A DNA stretch of 64,000 nt from Ferruginibacter sp. (GCA_013141115.1 JABFRP010000005.1:1-64000), one strand, 5' to 3'; numbered from the stretch's first letter, positions 7,767-15,032 are shown. The notes: generated from the letters alone by a model not told the origin. Translations and numbers: made by a program.

Positions 7767-8480
7767 TTAATTTGTCAACGGATTTTTTGTCTTGTGTTTG
7801 CCATTTGGTAAAAGCTTGTTTGTCATTTCAATGGCTTGTTCAATGTCTTTCGTCTTGAACGTCTTTTTACCTTCTTCATCAGAATTGTCTTTAAAAAAGC
7901 CAACCCAAATGACGTTTTTGTCGCAAAACACAATTGGTGATTTAAAGTCATCATTTATGTGTTCAATTACATTGCTAAATAATAAATTGTCGTGGCTGAA
8001 AATTGGGTATAGAAACGAAAAGTGTTTTTTGAACTCTTCAAACACGTCCTGCCTAAACGATATTCTTCCTTTTGCAATTTCCTCTGTAAAGTATGTCCAT
8101 CTGTGTTCAAGAATTTCATCTACACTCAGCGTTTTTAAGTCCTGATAAGTTTTGTTGATTTTAATATTTTCATGTTGCTCTATCACCTGAAATATGTCAA
8201 ACTGTTTACTAAGCCACTTGTCAATAATTGTCGCCATTTCTAAGATGTCCTTTGTAGAAGAACTACAAGCAATTATTCCACTTTCTTCTAATTGCAAATG
8301 TTTGTCATCTAAGCCTACGTATGTTGACGCCTCAATACTTCTTGAATTTACTATCGCCCAAGCCCAATCTTTATAGTTCATTTTAACGACAGAATTGTTG
8401 TCGGTCTGAAGTTTAACACTTGAACCTATTTTATTAAGCTCAACTTGCAGATCATTTGTCAAATGTGTTGTCTCTGTCAT
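7767..8480 (-). CDS. Uncharacterised cassette protein, weakly DUF6193-like
   Basis: The soluble protein has 237 residues. The segment WTYFTEEIAKGRISF, the LYPIFSHDNLLFS block, and the C-terminal pattern ending in AIEMTNKLLP recall DUF6193-type proteins, but only weakly. The ATG at 8480 is 16 bases from the unit junction (8496), and the stop codon is 4 bases from R''. The unit is therefore almost entirely gene plus attC and has no promoter of its own. Confidence 0.6.
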   Translation of the reverse strand: MTETTHLTNDLQVELNKIGSSVKLQTDNNSVVKMNYKDWAWAIVNSRSIEASTYVGLDDKHLQLEESGIIACSSSTKDILEMATIIDKWLSKQFDIFQVIEQHENIKINKTYQDLKTLSVDEILEHRWTYFTEEIAKGRISFRQDVFEEFKKHFSFLYPIFSHDNLLFSNVIEHINDDFKSPIVFCDKNVIWVGFFKDNSDEEGKKTFKTKDIEQAIEMTNKLLPNGKHKTKNPLTN

Positions 8481-8489
8481 TCTTAATTA

Positions 8490-8688
8490 CGCCTAACGTC
8501 GGCGGCTTGGCGAAGTGGCGGTATTTGAAAATCGTCGGCCCGTAACCGCAGTTAAATTTATAATTAAAAGTTGATTGTTTATTTTATTGTTTGTTTTTAT
8601 TGGTCTGCCGGAACTAAAGCCCCACAGCGAACAAAAAGTTGAGCTTATATTCTGTTGCCGCCATTTTGCCAAACCGAATGTAAGCTGC
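8490..8688 (-). other. attC-like site of mini-cassette copy 3
   Basis: The left arm TAACGTCGGCGGCTTGGCGA pairs with the right arm CCAAACCGAATGTAAGCTGC. R'' is GCAGCTTAC on the minus strand. It is practically identical to the sites at 3232-3431 and 11523-11721. Confidence 0.85.
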
Positions 8689-8786
8689 GATTGCCTTATG
8701 TGATGCAAATTAATAAGTCGCAAAAATGTTGAATAAAGAACTACAGCTACAATGTGTTGTAAAAGAAATATGGCAATTGCAGCTTA
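8497..8786 (-). repeat. 290 bp mini-cassette, copy 3
   Basis: This is a complete unit of exactly 290 bp (junctions 8496|8497 and 8786|8787), the same length as the copy at 11530-11819. The 100 bp body after R'' holds only short overlapping frames. It is bounded by the inverted ends GTAAGCTGCGATTGCC and GGCAATTGCAGCTTAC. Confidence 0.85.
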
Positions 8787-8975
8787 CGTACAGGGCTTTA
8801 TGCAGGTTGGGATTAGAATTCCGTCTGCCCGTGCCGCTGCTGATTGAAAATATTTTGATGAAGTTAAGTACAATAGTTCAGCGATGTTTGTCCAGCCCGA
8901 ACCAATGACCGGCTTTGCAATTGGTTAAAGCTAAGTTTGTCAAGCCCAACTTGCATAAAACCCCATGTTACCAGC
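8780..8975 (-). other. attC-like site of cassette 8787-9537
   Basis: The left arm is TTACGTACAGGGCTTTATGC. The right arm GCATAAAACCCCATGTTACC gives R'' (minus) GCTGGTAAC. The junction is 8786|8787. Confidence 0.85.
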
Positions 8976-8989
8976 ATGTGCTTTATCGA

Positions 8990-9508
8990 TTAGACTTCGT
9001 CGACGAGAATTGATTTTAATTTAAATGGCTTCTGTCCTCTGTTACTTAAAACTAAATTATAATTGCCACTAAAGAATTGGTTTAAAAAAGTCCAACCACT
9101 TGCGTTCATACTACTATTACCATTTTTGTCAAGGTTGTCTACAATTTTTAAGTTGCCAATAACTTCAAAATTTTCTCGAAATTTCATAAAATCCTTTCTC
9201 CAAATTGTAAGTCCGTAAGAACCTAAATAATATGGTTTAGTCTCAGGGTGAATGGTCCACATTTTATTGAGTTCTATATCTGAATATTTAAAATAGTCAT
9301 TCTTGGTATTTCCTATACCCAAAAATTCATAGTCAAGAATGTTTGTAATTGTCGGCTTGTCTGAACTGTCATATGTCAAAGCGGCGAAAGTGAAATATTG
9401 CGGACTTCTCACCTTGCAAGTACTTGTGCAAAGCAGTACTTTATATTTATTGTCAACCGCTCTAAATGTCAAAAGGTCGCCTTGATGTATGTCTGTTATT
9501 TTTTGCAT
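8990..9508 (-). CDS. Uncharacterised cassette protein (MQKITDIHQGDLL type)
   Basis: The 172-residue soluble protein opens with a β-rich segment (QGDLLTFRAVDNKYKVLLCTST) that recalls Imm26-like folds. A conserved-looking GSYGLTIWRKDFMKFRENFEVIGN block follows, then NASGWTFLNQFF. I cannot assign a function. I take ATG 9508, just inside the unit boundary at 9537; the longer frame to 9598 would start in the neighbour's attC. It would be worth comparing with cassette proteins of other Bacteroidota. Confidence 0.6.
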   Translation of the reverse strand: MQKITDIHQGDLLTFRAVDNKYKVLLCTSTCKVRSPQYFTFAALTYDSSDKPTITNILDYEFLGIGNTKNDYFKYSDIELNKMWTIHPETKPYYLGSYGLTIWRKDFMKFRENFEVIGNLKIVDNLDKNGNSSMNASGWTFLNQFFSGNYNLVLSNRGQKPFKLKSILVDEV

Positions 9509-9530
9509 AGAGTGGTGTGTCTTAGCATTG

Positions 9531-9728
9531 CTGGTAACGGAGAAGGGCTTGGCGAAGGCGGGGAAATTGTTGCTGTGTCCGCCCGGGCCGCTGCCCAATA
9601 AAGTTATGATGATGAAATTAAGAACTTAAGTTTAAAAATGTTTGTCAAGCCCGAACCAAAGTACAACATAGAATTGATGCTGAACTTAGTTTGTCAAGCC
9701 CCGCTTTAGCCAAACCCGATGTTGCCTG
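9531..9728 (-). other. attC-like site of the ORF-less cassette 9538-9917
   Basis: The left arm GTAACGGAGAAGGGCTTGGC pairs with the right arm GCCAAACCCGATGTTGCC. R'' (minus) is GCAGGCAAC. The junction is 9537|9538. Confidence 0.8.
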
Positions 9729-9917
9729 CACGTGCCAATACGCACCGAGTAAAACTGTTTGAACTAAAAAACTGCAACAACATTTTGAAGCAACATTTGT
9801 CAGGCTGCAATAGGAAAAGCAAAGAGTAACAATTTGCCGACGCCAAAAAAGTTGAATGAAGTTCTTCTGCCGATATCAAGTTTGTCAAGCCCCACAATGA
9901 ACCGGCATTGCAGGGAA
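9729..9917 (-). other. Body of an ORF-less cassette
   Basis: About 190 bases lie between R'' (9721-9728) and the next junction (9917). The best frame is 63 codons on the minus strand, runs into the attC and looks non-coding. The body contains CATTTGTCAGGC near 9794 and TTTGTCAAGCCCCAC near 9882, which resemble internal blocks of the attC-like sites, so it may include a decayed second attC. Confidence 0.6.
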
Positions 9918-10107
9918 CGCCCGGGGCTTAGCGAAGTTGGGGATTTTCCAATTGTCCGCCCGGAACCGAAGTTGAATTTTTAATTAAAATTTGAAGTTGC
10001 GTATAACTGCCCGGTATTGTTGTGTCGGCCCGAACCAATGATGATAGTGAGAAAATGTTGAAGCTAAGTTTGTCCTGCCCCAATTTTGCTAAACCACCTG
10101 TTGTGCG
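9911..10107 (-). other. attC-like site of cassette 9918-10673
   Basis: The left arm GAACGCCCGGGGCTTAGCGA pairs with the right arm TTTTGCTAAACCACCTGTTG. R'' (minus) is CGCACAAC. The junction is 9917|9918. Confidence 0.8.
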
Positions 10108-10165
10108 TTCGGCAATCAAATTACATCAGCCCTTTCACTATTTTTTCTATCTTACTGAAAGAAAT

Positions 10166-10597
10166 TTAATAAATCTCTCTTATAAACCTTTTATCGCTAT
10201 CATTATTCCATTGAACTTTAAATGTTCTTCCATCTATTTGGTCAAGGAGTATGAAATTGTAAATGTTTTTTGTTGGGTAAAGAGTAAATCTGCCAGCTAT
10301 TTCTTCTTCAGGCTTTACAAGTGAATTTAAATTTATGCTAAGCACACCTTCGAAATTATCATTTGATATAGAAAAATGTACTTGCCACAATTTACCATTT
10401 CGTGTGTCTAATTTAATTGAAGCCCAACTGTTCTCAGTTGGATATAATTGATAAATTGGAGTGTGAGTATCGCTAACTTTAATTGGTTTGTCTACTTTCT
10501 GCTTATTGTTTAATATGCTGTCTTGTAGTGTTTGTCCTTGGGAGTGCAAAACAGATAAAGTGAATAAAGCAATTAATGTAAAAATATTCCTTCCCAT
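10166..10597 (-). CDS. Exported cassette protein of unknown function
   Basis: The 143-residue protein begins with a signal peptide (MGRNIFTLIALFTLSVLHSQGQ), so it should act in the periplasm. The mature part has two β-rich stretches (ASIKLDTRNGKLWQVHFSI and FILLDQIDGRTFKVQWN). The second ends in a pattern of short strands seen in many small Bacteroidota secreted proteins. ATG 10630 would add 11 residues in front and remains possible. I recognise no family. Confidence 0.6.
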   Translation of the reverse strand: MGRNIFTLIALFTLSVLHSQGQTLQDSILNNKQKVDKPIKVSDTHTPIYQLYPTENSWASIKLDTRNGKLWQVHFSISNDNFEGVLSINLNSLVKPEEEIAGRFTLYPTKNIYNFILLDQIDGRTFKVQWNNDSDKRFIREIY

Positions 10598-10666
10598 ATT
10601 TTTTATTTTGATTGAGTGATTGGTATTCATTTTATAGTCGTTACTGTATGTGGTTTCCCAAGCTGA

Positions 10667-10865
10667 CGCACAACGTTCGAGTATTTGCGAAGGCAGGGAA
10701 TTCATTGATTGTCCAGCCCGGTACAAATGCCCATTTGAAAATATGTTGTTGAAGTTAAGAACTAAAGCCGAACATTGAACGTCGAGCCAGAACCGCTACT
10801 GATGCTTGCATATAGTTGATGTTACATTGTCAAGCCCTGCTTTTGCAAATACTTTTGTTGGCTGC
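10667..10865 (-). other. attC-like site of cassette 10674-11529
   Basis: The left arm AACGTTCGAGTATTTGCGAA and its continuation pair with CCCTGCTTTTGCAAATACTT. R'' (minus) is GCAGCCAAC. The junction is 10673|10674. The spacer bases differ from other sites, yet the two arms have changed together and still pair. Confidence 0.8.
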
Positions 10866-10869
10866 AGAT

Positions 10870-11484
10870 TTACTTTGGAAATCTTGGGTCGTTTTTAATT
10901 CGGTTAATTTGTTTCAAATGTCTATCTGTATGTCCAAAGTGAACTACCATTAATGCATGTATACTTCTTCTTTGTTCTTTTCCCCATCTATATGTAAAAT
11001 GAGCTTTCAAGTCGTATGTCGTATTCTTTATGAAATCAATTATATGATTTCTACCGAATAGAAAGAATGAAAGATTGTCTATCCCTTTAATAAGTCCTAA
11101 AGGTTCAGCATTCCATTCAGCCTTGTGAGGACTTGGGTCATTCATCCAGTTAATGTAAGAAGTGTCTGGTAAGGAAAGACTATCAAGTTGTGGGTCAGGC
11201 TTTGAACTAAGCATAATATCGGCTTCCTGTGCAAATATTCTTTCGTACAGGCCTAAATGTTCAAGAACTTGTCCAATAGACCATTTGGTTGAATCTTCCC
11301 TATATGCCCATTGTTCTGTAGTTAATCCCTGTGTCTCTTTAATAATTTCAAGTTTTGTCCTTTCAAGATTATCAACTAAATATTTACGGTCTGCTTCTGT
11401 CCATAAAAATGTTTTTTGGCTATAAGTACAAGTTGCCACAAAGAGTGTTAGAAAGAATAATAGAGGTCTTTGAAGTCTGCTCAT
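10870..11484 (-). CDS. Exported DinB-like four-helix-bundle protein
   Basis: The 204-residue product starts with a signal peptide (cleavage near CTYS-QK). The mature protein resembles the DinB/DUF1569-like metal-binding four-helix bundle: WSIGQVLEHLGLYERIF in the second helix and MVVHFGHTDRHLKQI in the last helix supply the His residues that bind metal in this superfamily. Intracellular relatives include bacillithiol and mycothiol transferases; exported versions are common in Bacteroidota and uncharacterised. The exact reaction is unknown. The stop lies 5 bases from the attC-like site. Confidence 0.75.
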   Translation of the reverse strand: MSRLQRPLLFFLTLFVATCTYSQKTFLWTEADRKYLVDNLERTKLEIIKETQGLTTEQWAYREDSTKWSIGQVLEHLGLYERIFAQEADIMLSSKPDPQLDSLSLPDTSYINWMNDPSPHKAEWNAEPLGLIKGIDNLSFFLFGRNHIIDFIKNTTYDLKAHFTYRWGKEQRRSIHALMVVHFGHTDRHLKQINRIKNDPRFPK

Positions 11485-11522
11485 GAAAATACATTTACTG
11501 TTTGAGTGTCAGAAAAAATTTG

Positions 11523-11721
11523 CAGCCAACGTCGGCGGCTTGGCGAAGTGGCGGTATTTGAAAATCGTCGGCCCGTAACCGCAGTTAAATTTATAATTAA
11601 AAGTTGATTGTTTATTTTATTGTTTGTTTTTATTGGTCTGCCGGAACTGAAGCCCCACAGCGAACAAAAAGTTGAGCTTATATTTTGTTGCCGCCATTTT
11701 GCCAAACCGAATGTAAGCTGC
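11523..11721 (-). other. attC-like site of mini-cassette copy 4
   Basis: The sequence matches the mini-cassette sites at 3232 and 8490. R'' is GCAGCTTAC (minus) and the junction is 11529|11530. Confidence 0.85.
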
Positions 11722-11819
11722 GATTGCCTTATGTGATGCAAATTAATAAGTCGCAAAAATGTTGAATAAAGAACTACAGCTACAATGTGTTGTAAAAGAA
11801 ATATGGCAATTGCAGCTTA
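11530..11819 (-). repeat. 290 bp mini-cassette, copy 4
   Basis: This is a complete 290 bp unit, nearly identical to 8497-8786. It lies between the DinB-like cassette and the lipoprotein cassette, whereas other copies have different neighbours. Confidence 0.85.
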
Positions 11820-12007
11820 CGTCGGCGGCTTTGGGCTGGTGTGGTATTTTCCAACTGTCCGCCGGGACCGCAGCTGATGTTTTTGTTTAGATGAAGTTAA
11901 GAACTAAAGCCCAAAATTGAACGTCCTGCCAGGACTGAAGACCGGCGATGCAGTTAGCTGAAATTAGCTTGTCCAGCCACACTTGCCCAAAACCGTTTGT
12001 TGTACGT
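11813..12007 (-). other. attC-like site of cassette 11820-12707
   Basis: The left arm TTACGTCGGCGGCTTTGGGC continues to GTGTGG and pairs with CCACACTTGCCCAAAACCG plus TTTGTTGTACG. R'' (minus) is CGTACAAC. The junction is 11819|11820. Confidence 0.8.
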
Positions 12008-12025
12008 AGTTAATTTTGAAGGCTC

Positions 12026-12676
12026 TTAGTTTTCATTATTAATTTTAGGCGAGTTGGCGTCTAAATAATTGTAACCAATCCTTTTAATTGCACCCTTAAC
12101 TTCATTTTCATCGCTTATTTTGTAAACTATAATTACATATTCATCTGAGTCTGTGTCTATAAAACCAAGTTTGAAATTTTGAGTCTGAATTGATTTGTCA
12201 AAGTCTTTAAAAACGTCTTTTGTCGAGACAGAGGCATTTTCGCCATATTTCTTAGGATTTGGTAAATCAATTTTTACCCCAAAGTTATCTTTTAAAGAAG
12301 AGTTAATTCTCCAAACTAAATCTGTGATTTCTTGTTTCCAATCCAATGCCATTATAAAGTGAATTCCATTATTGTCTAAATAATCTTTTACATAGTTTAA
12401 TGTAGTATAAAAGTTCTCGTCCCCGTTAAAATCTTGTAAAGTATCAATAAAATTTAAAACGTCTTTCTTTTTGGAATCTCCGAGGCATAGATTAATTAAG
12501 TCATTATACCCTCTTTTCTGCGTTTCAAGATCAGTCATAGCTTTTGTTTTATTAGTATTGCTAGTATCCTCGATTATTATAGTATTCGTAGATGGTTCTT
12601 TTTTTGTTGGATTACTACAAGAAATAAATAATGAGATTATGATACAATTACTTAATAAGAAAAAAATTAGCTTCAT
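12026..12676 (-). CDS. Cassette-encoded lipoprotein, DUF6630-like
   Basis: The 216-residue protein has a lipoprotein signal (SLFISC, Cys at about residue 20) followed by a Ser/Thr/Asn-rich linker. The globular part has an ALDWKQEI block and a C-terminal LGFIDTDSDEYVIIVYK block, which resemble the DUF6630 pattern (IDWK ... idtgsDsY). Function is unknown. It is predicted to be anchored in an outer or inner membrane leaflet. The start lies 31 bases from the junction at 12707. Confidence 0.65.
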   Translation of the reverse strand: MKLIFFLLSNCIIISLFISCSNPTKKEPSTNTIIIEDTSNTNKTKAMTDLETQKRGYNDLINLCLGDSKKKDVLNFIDTLQDFNGDENFYTTLNYVKDYLDNNGIHFIMALDWKQEITDLVWRINSSLKDNFGVKIDLPNPKKYGENASVSTKDVFKDFDKSIQTQNFKLGFIDTDSDEYVIIVYKISDENEVKGAIKRIGYNYLDANSPKINNEN

Positions 12677-12700
12677 TCATTAGAGTGTTTCATTTAATTA

Positions 12701-12900
12701 CGTACAACGGGCAGGGCTTGCTGCAGGGCTGGAATTCATTGCTTGTCCGCCCGGAACCGCTGCTGATTAAAGATATAAAAGTACAGGTTAACAAACAAAA
12801 GTCCAACATTGGATGTCCAGCCCAGATGAAGCACAACAGTGATAAAATGACCATTGCTCCAATGTCCAGCCAGCCTTGCAGCAAACCCAATGTTGGCAGT
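12701..12900 (-). other. attC-like site of the first cassette (12708-13534)
   Basis: The left arm ACAACGGGCAGGGCTTGCTG plus CAGGGCTGG pairs with CCAGCCTTGCAGCAAACCC plus AATGTTGG. R'' (minus) is ACTGCCAAC. The junction is 12707|12708. This is the site nearest the recombinase. Confidence 0.85.
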
Positions 12901-12904
12901 AGTG

Positions 12905-13489
12905 CTATCTTCTGGTTATAAAACTGTCTATGTTATTGTGAATTAGTTTTAGTCTTTCTTTGGAACTATTTTGCTCAACTATTTGTCTAAGTAGAATTGT
13001 GTCCAATTTGTAAAAACTAGAATCGCTCAATTTCAAGTCTGACTTATTCATGTCTATTGCTTTGCTAACTGTAATAGAAACCTCTGGTAAACCTAACTCT
13101 TTGTATCCATTCAACGCATAAACTGCGAATTGTCCCACACTTTGATTGTGTTCAAAATAACCTTTAAATCCGAAGTGCTTTACATTTCTTTCAAGAGTCA
13201 AAGTAGAATAAAATATTTGTTGTGGAACAGTGAATTTCTTGAATTGATTTTTATAATCTTCATCCGTAGATTTTGGGTCAACTTTTATATTTACATAAAG
13301 GTTTGAAAAAATCAACTCTTCTAATGTCGAATCATTTTCATTCTCTATTCTGTCTTTAGTCAGAATGTCATTACTAAGAAGTTTATTTAATTTGTCACTA
13401 GATTTTGATGCATGATCTGAAGAGTCACTTTTTGAATTGCATGATGATAATGCTAACATTGATATTGCTAATATAAAAAATTGTCTCAT
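12905..13489 (-). CDS. Cassette-encoded lipoprotein, DUF4375 (DMP19)-like
   Basis: The 194-residue product has a lipobox (ALSSC, Cys at about residue 17) and an acidic, Ser-rich linker. The block FTVPQQIFYSTLTLERNVKHF, continuing GFKGYFEHNQ and then a conserved helix with LGLPEVSITVSKAI, resembles DUF4375/DMP19 domains, which occur in DNA-mimic and immunity-like small proteins. I choose ATG 13489 because it gives the lipoprotein signal; the frame runs upstream to 13534, the junction itself. It is the first cassette of the array, in the position that would be best expressed. Confidence 0.65.
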   Translation of the reverse strand: MRQFFILAISMLALSSCNSKSDSSDHASKSSDKLNKLLSNDILTKDRIENENDSTLEELIFSNLYVNIKVDPKSTDEDYKNQFKKFTVPQQIFYSTLTLERNVKHFGFKGYFEHNQSVGQFAVYALNGYKELGLPEVSITVSKAIDMNKSDLKLSDSSFYKLDTILLRQIVEQNSSKERLKLIHNNIDSFITRR

Positions 13490-13534
13490 AAGGTTTTGAT
13501 ATTTGAGATGTAACTGCTTTTGCATTACTGCCAA

Positions 13535-13799
13535 CTCATAAATATACGAAGGTTTTAAACTTTTCTAAACTTTCGTTTATTTTTATAAGTGCTTAATTTT
13601 TAATAGTTTAAAAAAATAAACGAAACTCTTTTTTATGCTTTTGGAGTTTCGTTAATGAAACTTATTAAAATTTATAATGTGTTTGTAAGGCTTGTTATTT
13701 TATATGGCTTCGCCTCTCTCACTTACAATTTGCAAGCTCGTATTTAATGTTTGAAGATATAGTATAAGTTTGGTATTTATCACTGGCATCTGAATATTA
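13535..13799 (-). promoter_or_regulatory. attI-like region between recombinase and first cassette
   Basis: The array ends at 13534|13535 (minus strand: TTCGTATATTTATGA then G|TTGGCAG). To the right there is no attC palindrome, as expected of an attI side. The region holds an inverted repeat around TTTCGTTTATTTTT (about 13569-13584 and 13611-13627) and a further palindrome AGTTTCGTTAATGAAACT (13645-13662), so GTTTCGTT-type words occur three times. The sequence ATATATTTAT beside the recombinase start codon resembles that at the junction. Candidate roles are integrase binding sites, a terminator for the recombinase gene, or a promoter driving the cassettes. Confidence 0.5.
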
Positions 13800-14981
13800 T
13801 TATAAGTTTAATTGATCAAGCGGACTAACTATTTGCAGTACATCTCTGTTGGTTACATGTAAATAGCGCATGGTGGTTTTAATATCATTGTGGCCCAATA
13901 GTTTCATAATCATAGTTACATCGGTGCCTTTATCTAATAAATGGGTAGCAAAACTATGCCGTAATGCATGTATACCGCCGGGTTTTAATATACCTGCCCG
14001 TTGCTTTGCTGCCTGTAATACCAACTGCAGGCTCCGGTTATTATAAGGTTCATTTTCGTTATTGCCACAAAAAAGATAGCCTTCTTTTTTAGGTTTGTAG
14101 TCCATAAAATACTCCCGTAGCATTACCAATAGTACGGGGCTTAATGTGGTTACCCTGTCTTTTTTACCTTTTGCCTGCTCTATCAATATTTGCATTCGCT
14201 TACTATCTATTTGCCATACTTTTAATTTTGTTACTTCGCTTACCCTCATACCGGTAGCATAAGTAAGCATCAGCATAGTTTTGTGTTTTAGGTTATCTGT
14301 TTGCTTTATAATTTTAGTTATTTCATCCTGATTAAAAAAACGTGGATTTTGCTGCTGTTTTTTTGGGCGTGGTATTTCCAAAAAAAATTTCTCCCTGCCC
14401 AGCACCTGTTCGTAATAAAATTTTAAAGCATTCAGGCGACTGTGAGCCGTGTTTTCACTGATACCTTCTTTTTCAATTGCGTATACTAGGTATCTTTTTA
14501 TTTGAGCAACGGTAAGTTTTTCTGCTGGCTTTTCTTTTAGCAATATCAGCAGTCGTAAAAATTCGCTGCGGTAAGTGGTTATAGTACTTGCACTATAAGC
14601 TTTTAGTTTAAGCTGCTGTACAAACTGCTCCAGGGCTTGTAAGTTTTCTGTACCCAATTGGTAAATTGCTGTTGCAGGTAAAGGAATTTTTTTAGACAAT
14701 GTTTTTTCTTCCGGTACAACAAGTGTTGCTGCCACTGCCTTTCTTTTTTGCAAATAGATTTTAAGCTGGCTGGTTTCAATTTCGGCAATTTTGCCAATTG
14801 CTTTTGTTATAGCTGCAACTTGTTCTTTATTTAGTGGCAGATACCAGCATGTATTGGTTTGGCTCCATTTTATGCCAGGTATTTTTCTTACAGCAAGTGT
14901 TAGCTGCGCCTTTTTAGTAAAATAAATGCCAATACATTCGTGCCTGCGGTGGGTAAACGCTGTTAGCGAAATTATTTCCAT
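13800..14981 (-). CDS. Tyrosine recombinase (XerC/IntI-like), candidate cassette integrase
   Basis: The 393-residue protein has three parts. Residues 1-95 form an extra N-terminal module with a WSQTNTCWYLP block, common in Bacteroidota integrases. Residues about 105-200 are a SAM-like core-binding domain. Residues about 215-390 are the catalytic domain. All catalytic positions are visible: R246 (GMRVSEV), K271 (KGKKDR), H338-x-x-R341 (HALRHSF), H364 (LLGHND) and nucleophile Y373. The C-terminus VSPLDQL resembles the SPLD end of integron integrases. However, only about 60 residues separate KKDR from HALRH, so the IntI-specific extra helix is absent. It points in the same direction as the cassettes, lies 265 bp from the first one, and is the only recombinase next to the array. 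Confidence 0.85.
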   Translation of the reverse strand: MEIISLTAFTHRRHECIGIYFTKKAQLTLAVRKIPGIKWSQTNTCWYLPLNKEQVAAITKAIGKIAEIETSQLKIYLQKRKAVAATLVVPEEKTLSKKIPLPATAIYQLGTENLQALEQFVQQLKLKAYSASTITTYRSEFLRLLILLKEKPAEKLTVAQIKRYLVYAIEKEGISENTAHSRLNALKFYYEQVLGREKFFLEIPRPKKQQQNPRFFNQDEITKIIKQTDNLKHKTMLMLTYATGMRVSEVTKLKVWQIDSKRMQILIEQAKGKKDRVTTLSPVLLVMLREYFMDYKPKKEGYLFCGNNENEPYNNRSLQLVLQAAKQRAGILKPGGIHALRHSFATHLLDKGTDVTMIMKLLGHNDIKTTMRYLHVTNRDVLQIVSPLDQLNL

Positions 14982-15032
14982 ATTATAAATATATGAAAAT
15001 AATTTTCGTACTTAATTTAATGGTATAAAAAA

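Larger units (their letters stand above)
1350..13534 (-). mobile_element. Integron-like gene cassette array (about 17 units)
   Basis: The array consists of consecutive units, each made of a short body plus a 190-205 bp imperfect palindrome with RYYYAAC-type and GTTRRRY-type ends. In plus coordinates the unit junctions (AA|C, minus strand G|TT) fall at 1517, 2658, 3238, 3529, 5617, 6510, 7575, 8496, 8786, 9537, 9917, 10673, 11529, 11819, 12707 and 13534. In every intact unit the first 12-16 bases after G|TT are the reverse complement of the bases at that unit's own R'' end; for the unit 7576-8496, TTAGGCGTA pairs with TACGCCTAA. This is the signature of cassettes that circularise and integrate at one point. 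Eleven units carry genes, ten of them on the minus strand. Four are a repeated 290 bp unit, one is ORF-less and one is disrupted by IS110. The left end is truncated by IS3 remnants. Confidence 0.85.

Noticed and set aside
8493..8723. Minus-strand frame of 76 codons (MRLINLHHIRQ...) repeated in the mini-cassettes
   Set aside because: The frame runs from the body through the attC palindrome and differs in length and end in each copy, so its repetition follows from the repeat itself.
9509..9598. Upstream start of the gene at 8990
   Set aside because: The extension crosses the recombination junction and attC arm, so it would change with each neighbour.
9706..9897. 63-codon frame in the ORF-less cassette
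   Set aside because: It overlaps the attC end and has no recognisable composition or ribosome site.
1350..12900. CRISPR array
   Set aside because: The repeats are about 190-205 bp, palindromic and variable, with gene-sized spacers and no cas genes.
13800..14981. Classical integron integrase IntI
   Set aside because: The region between the second and third catalytic blocks is too short for the IntI-specific helix, and an unusual N-terminal module is present. I call it IntI-like only.
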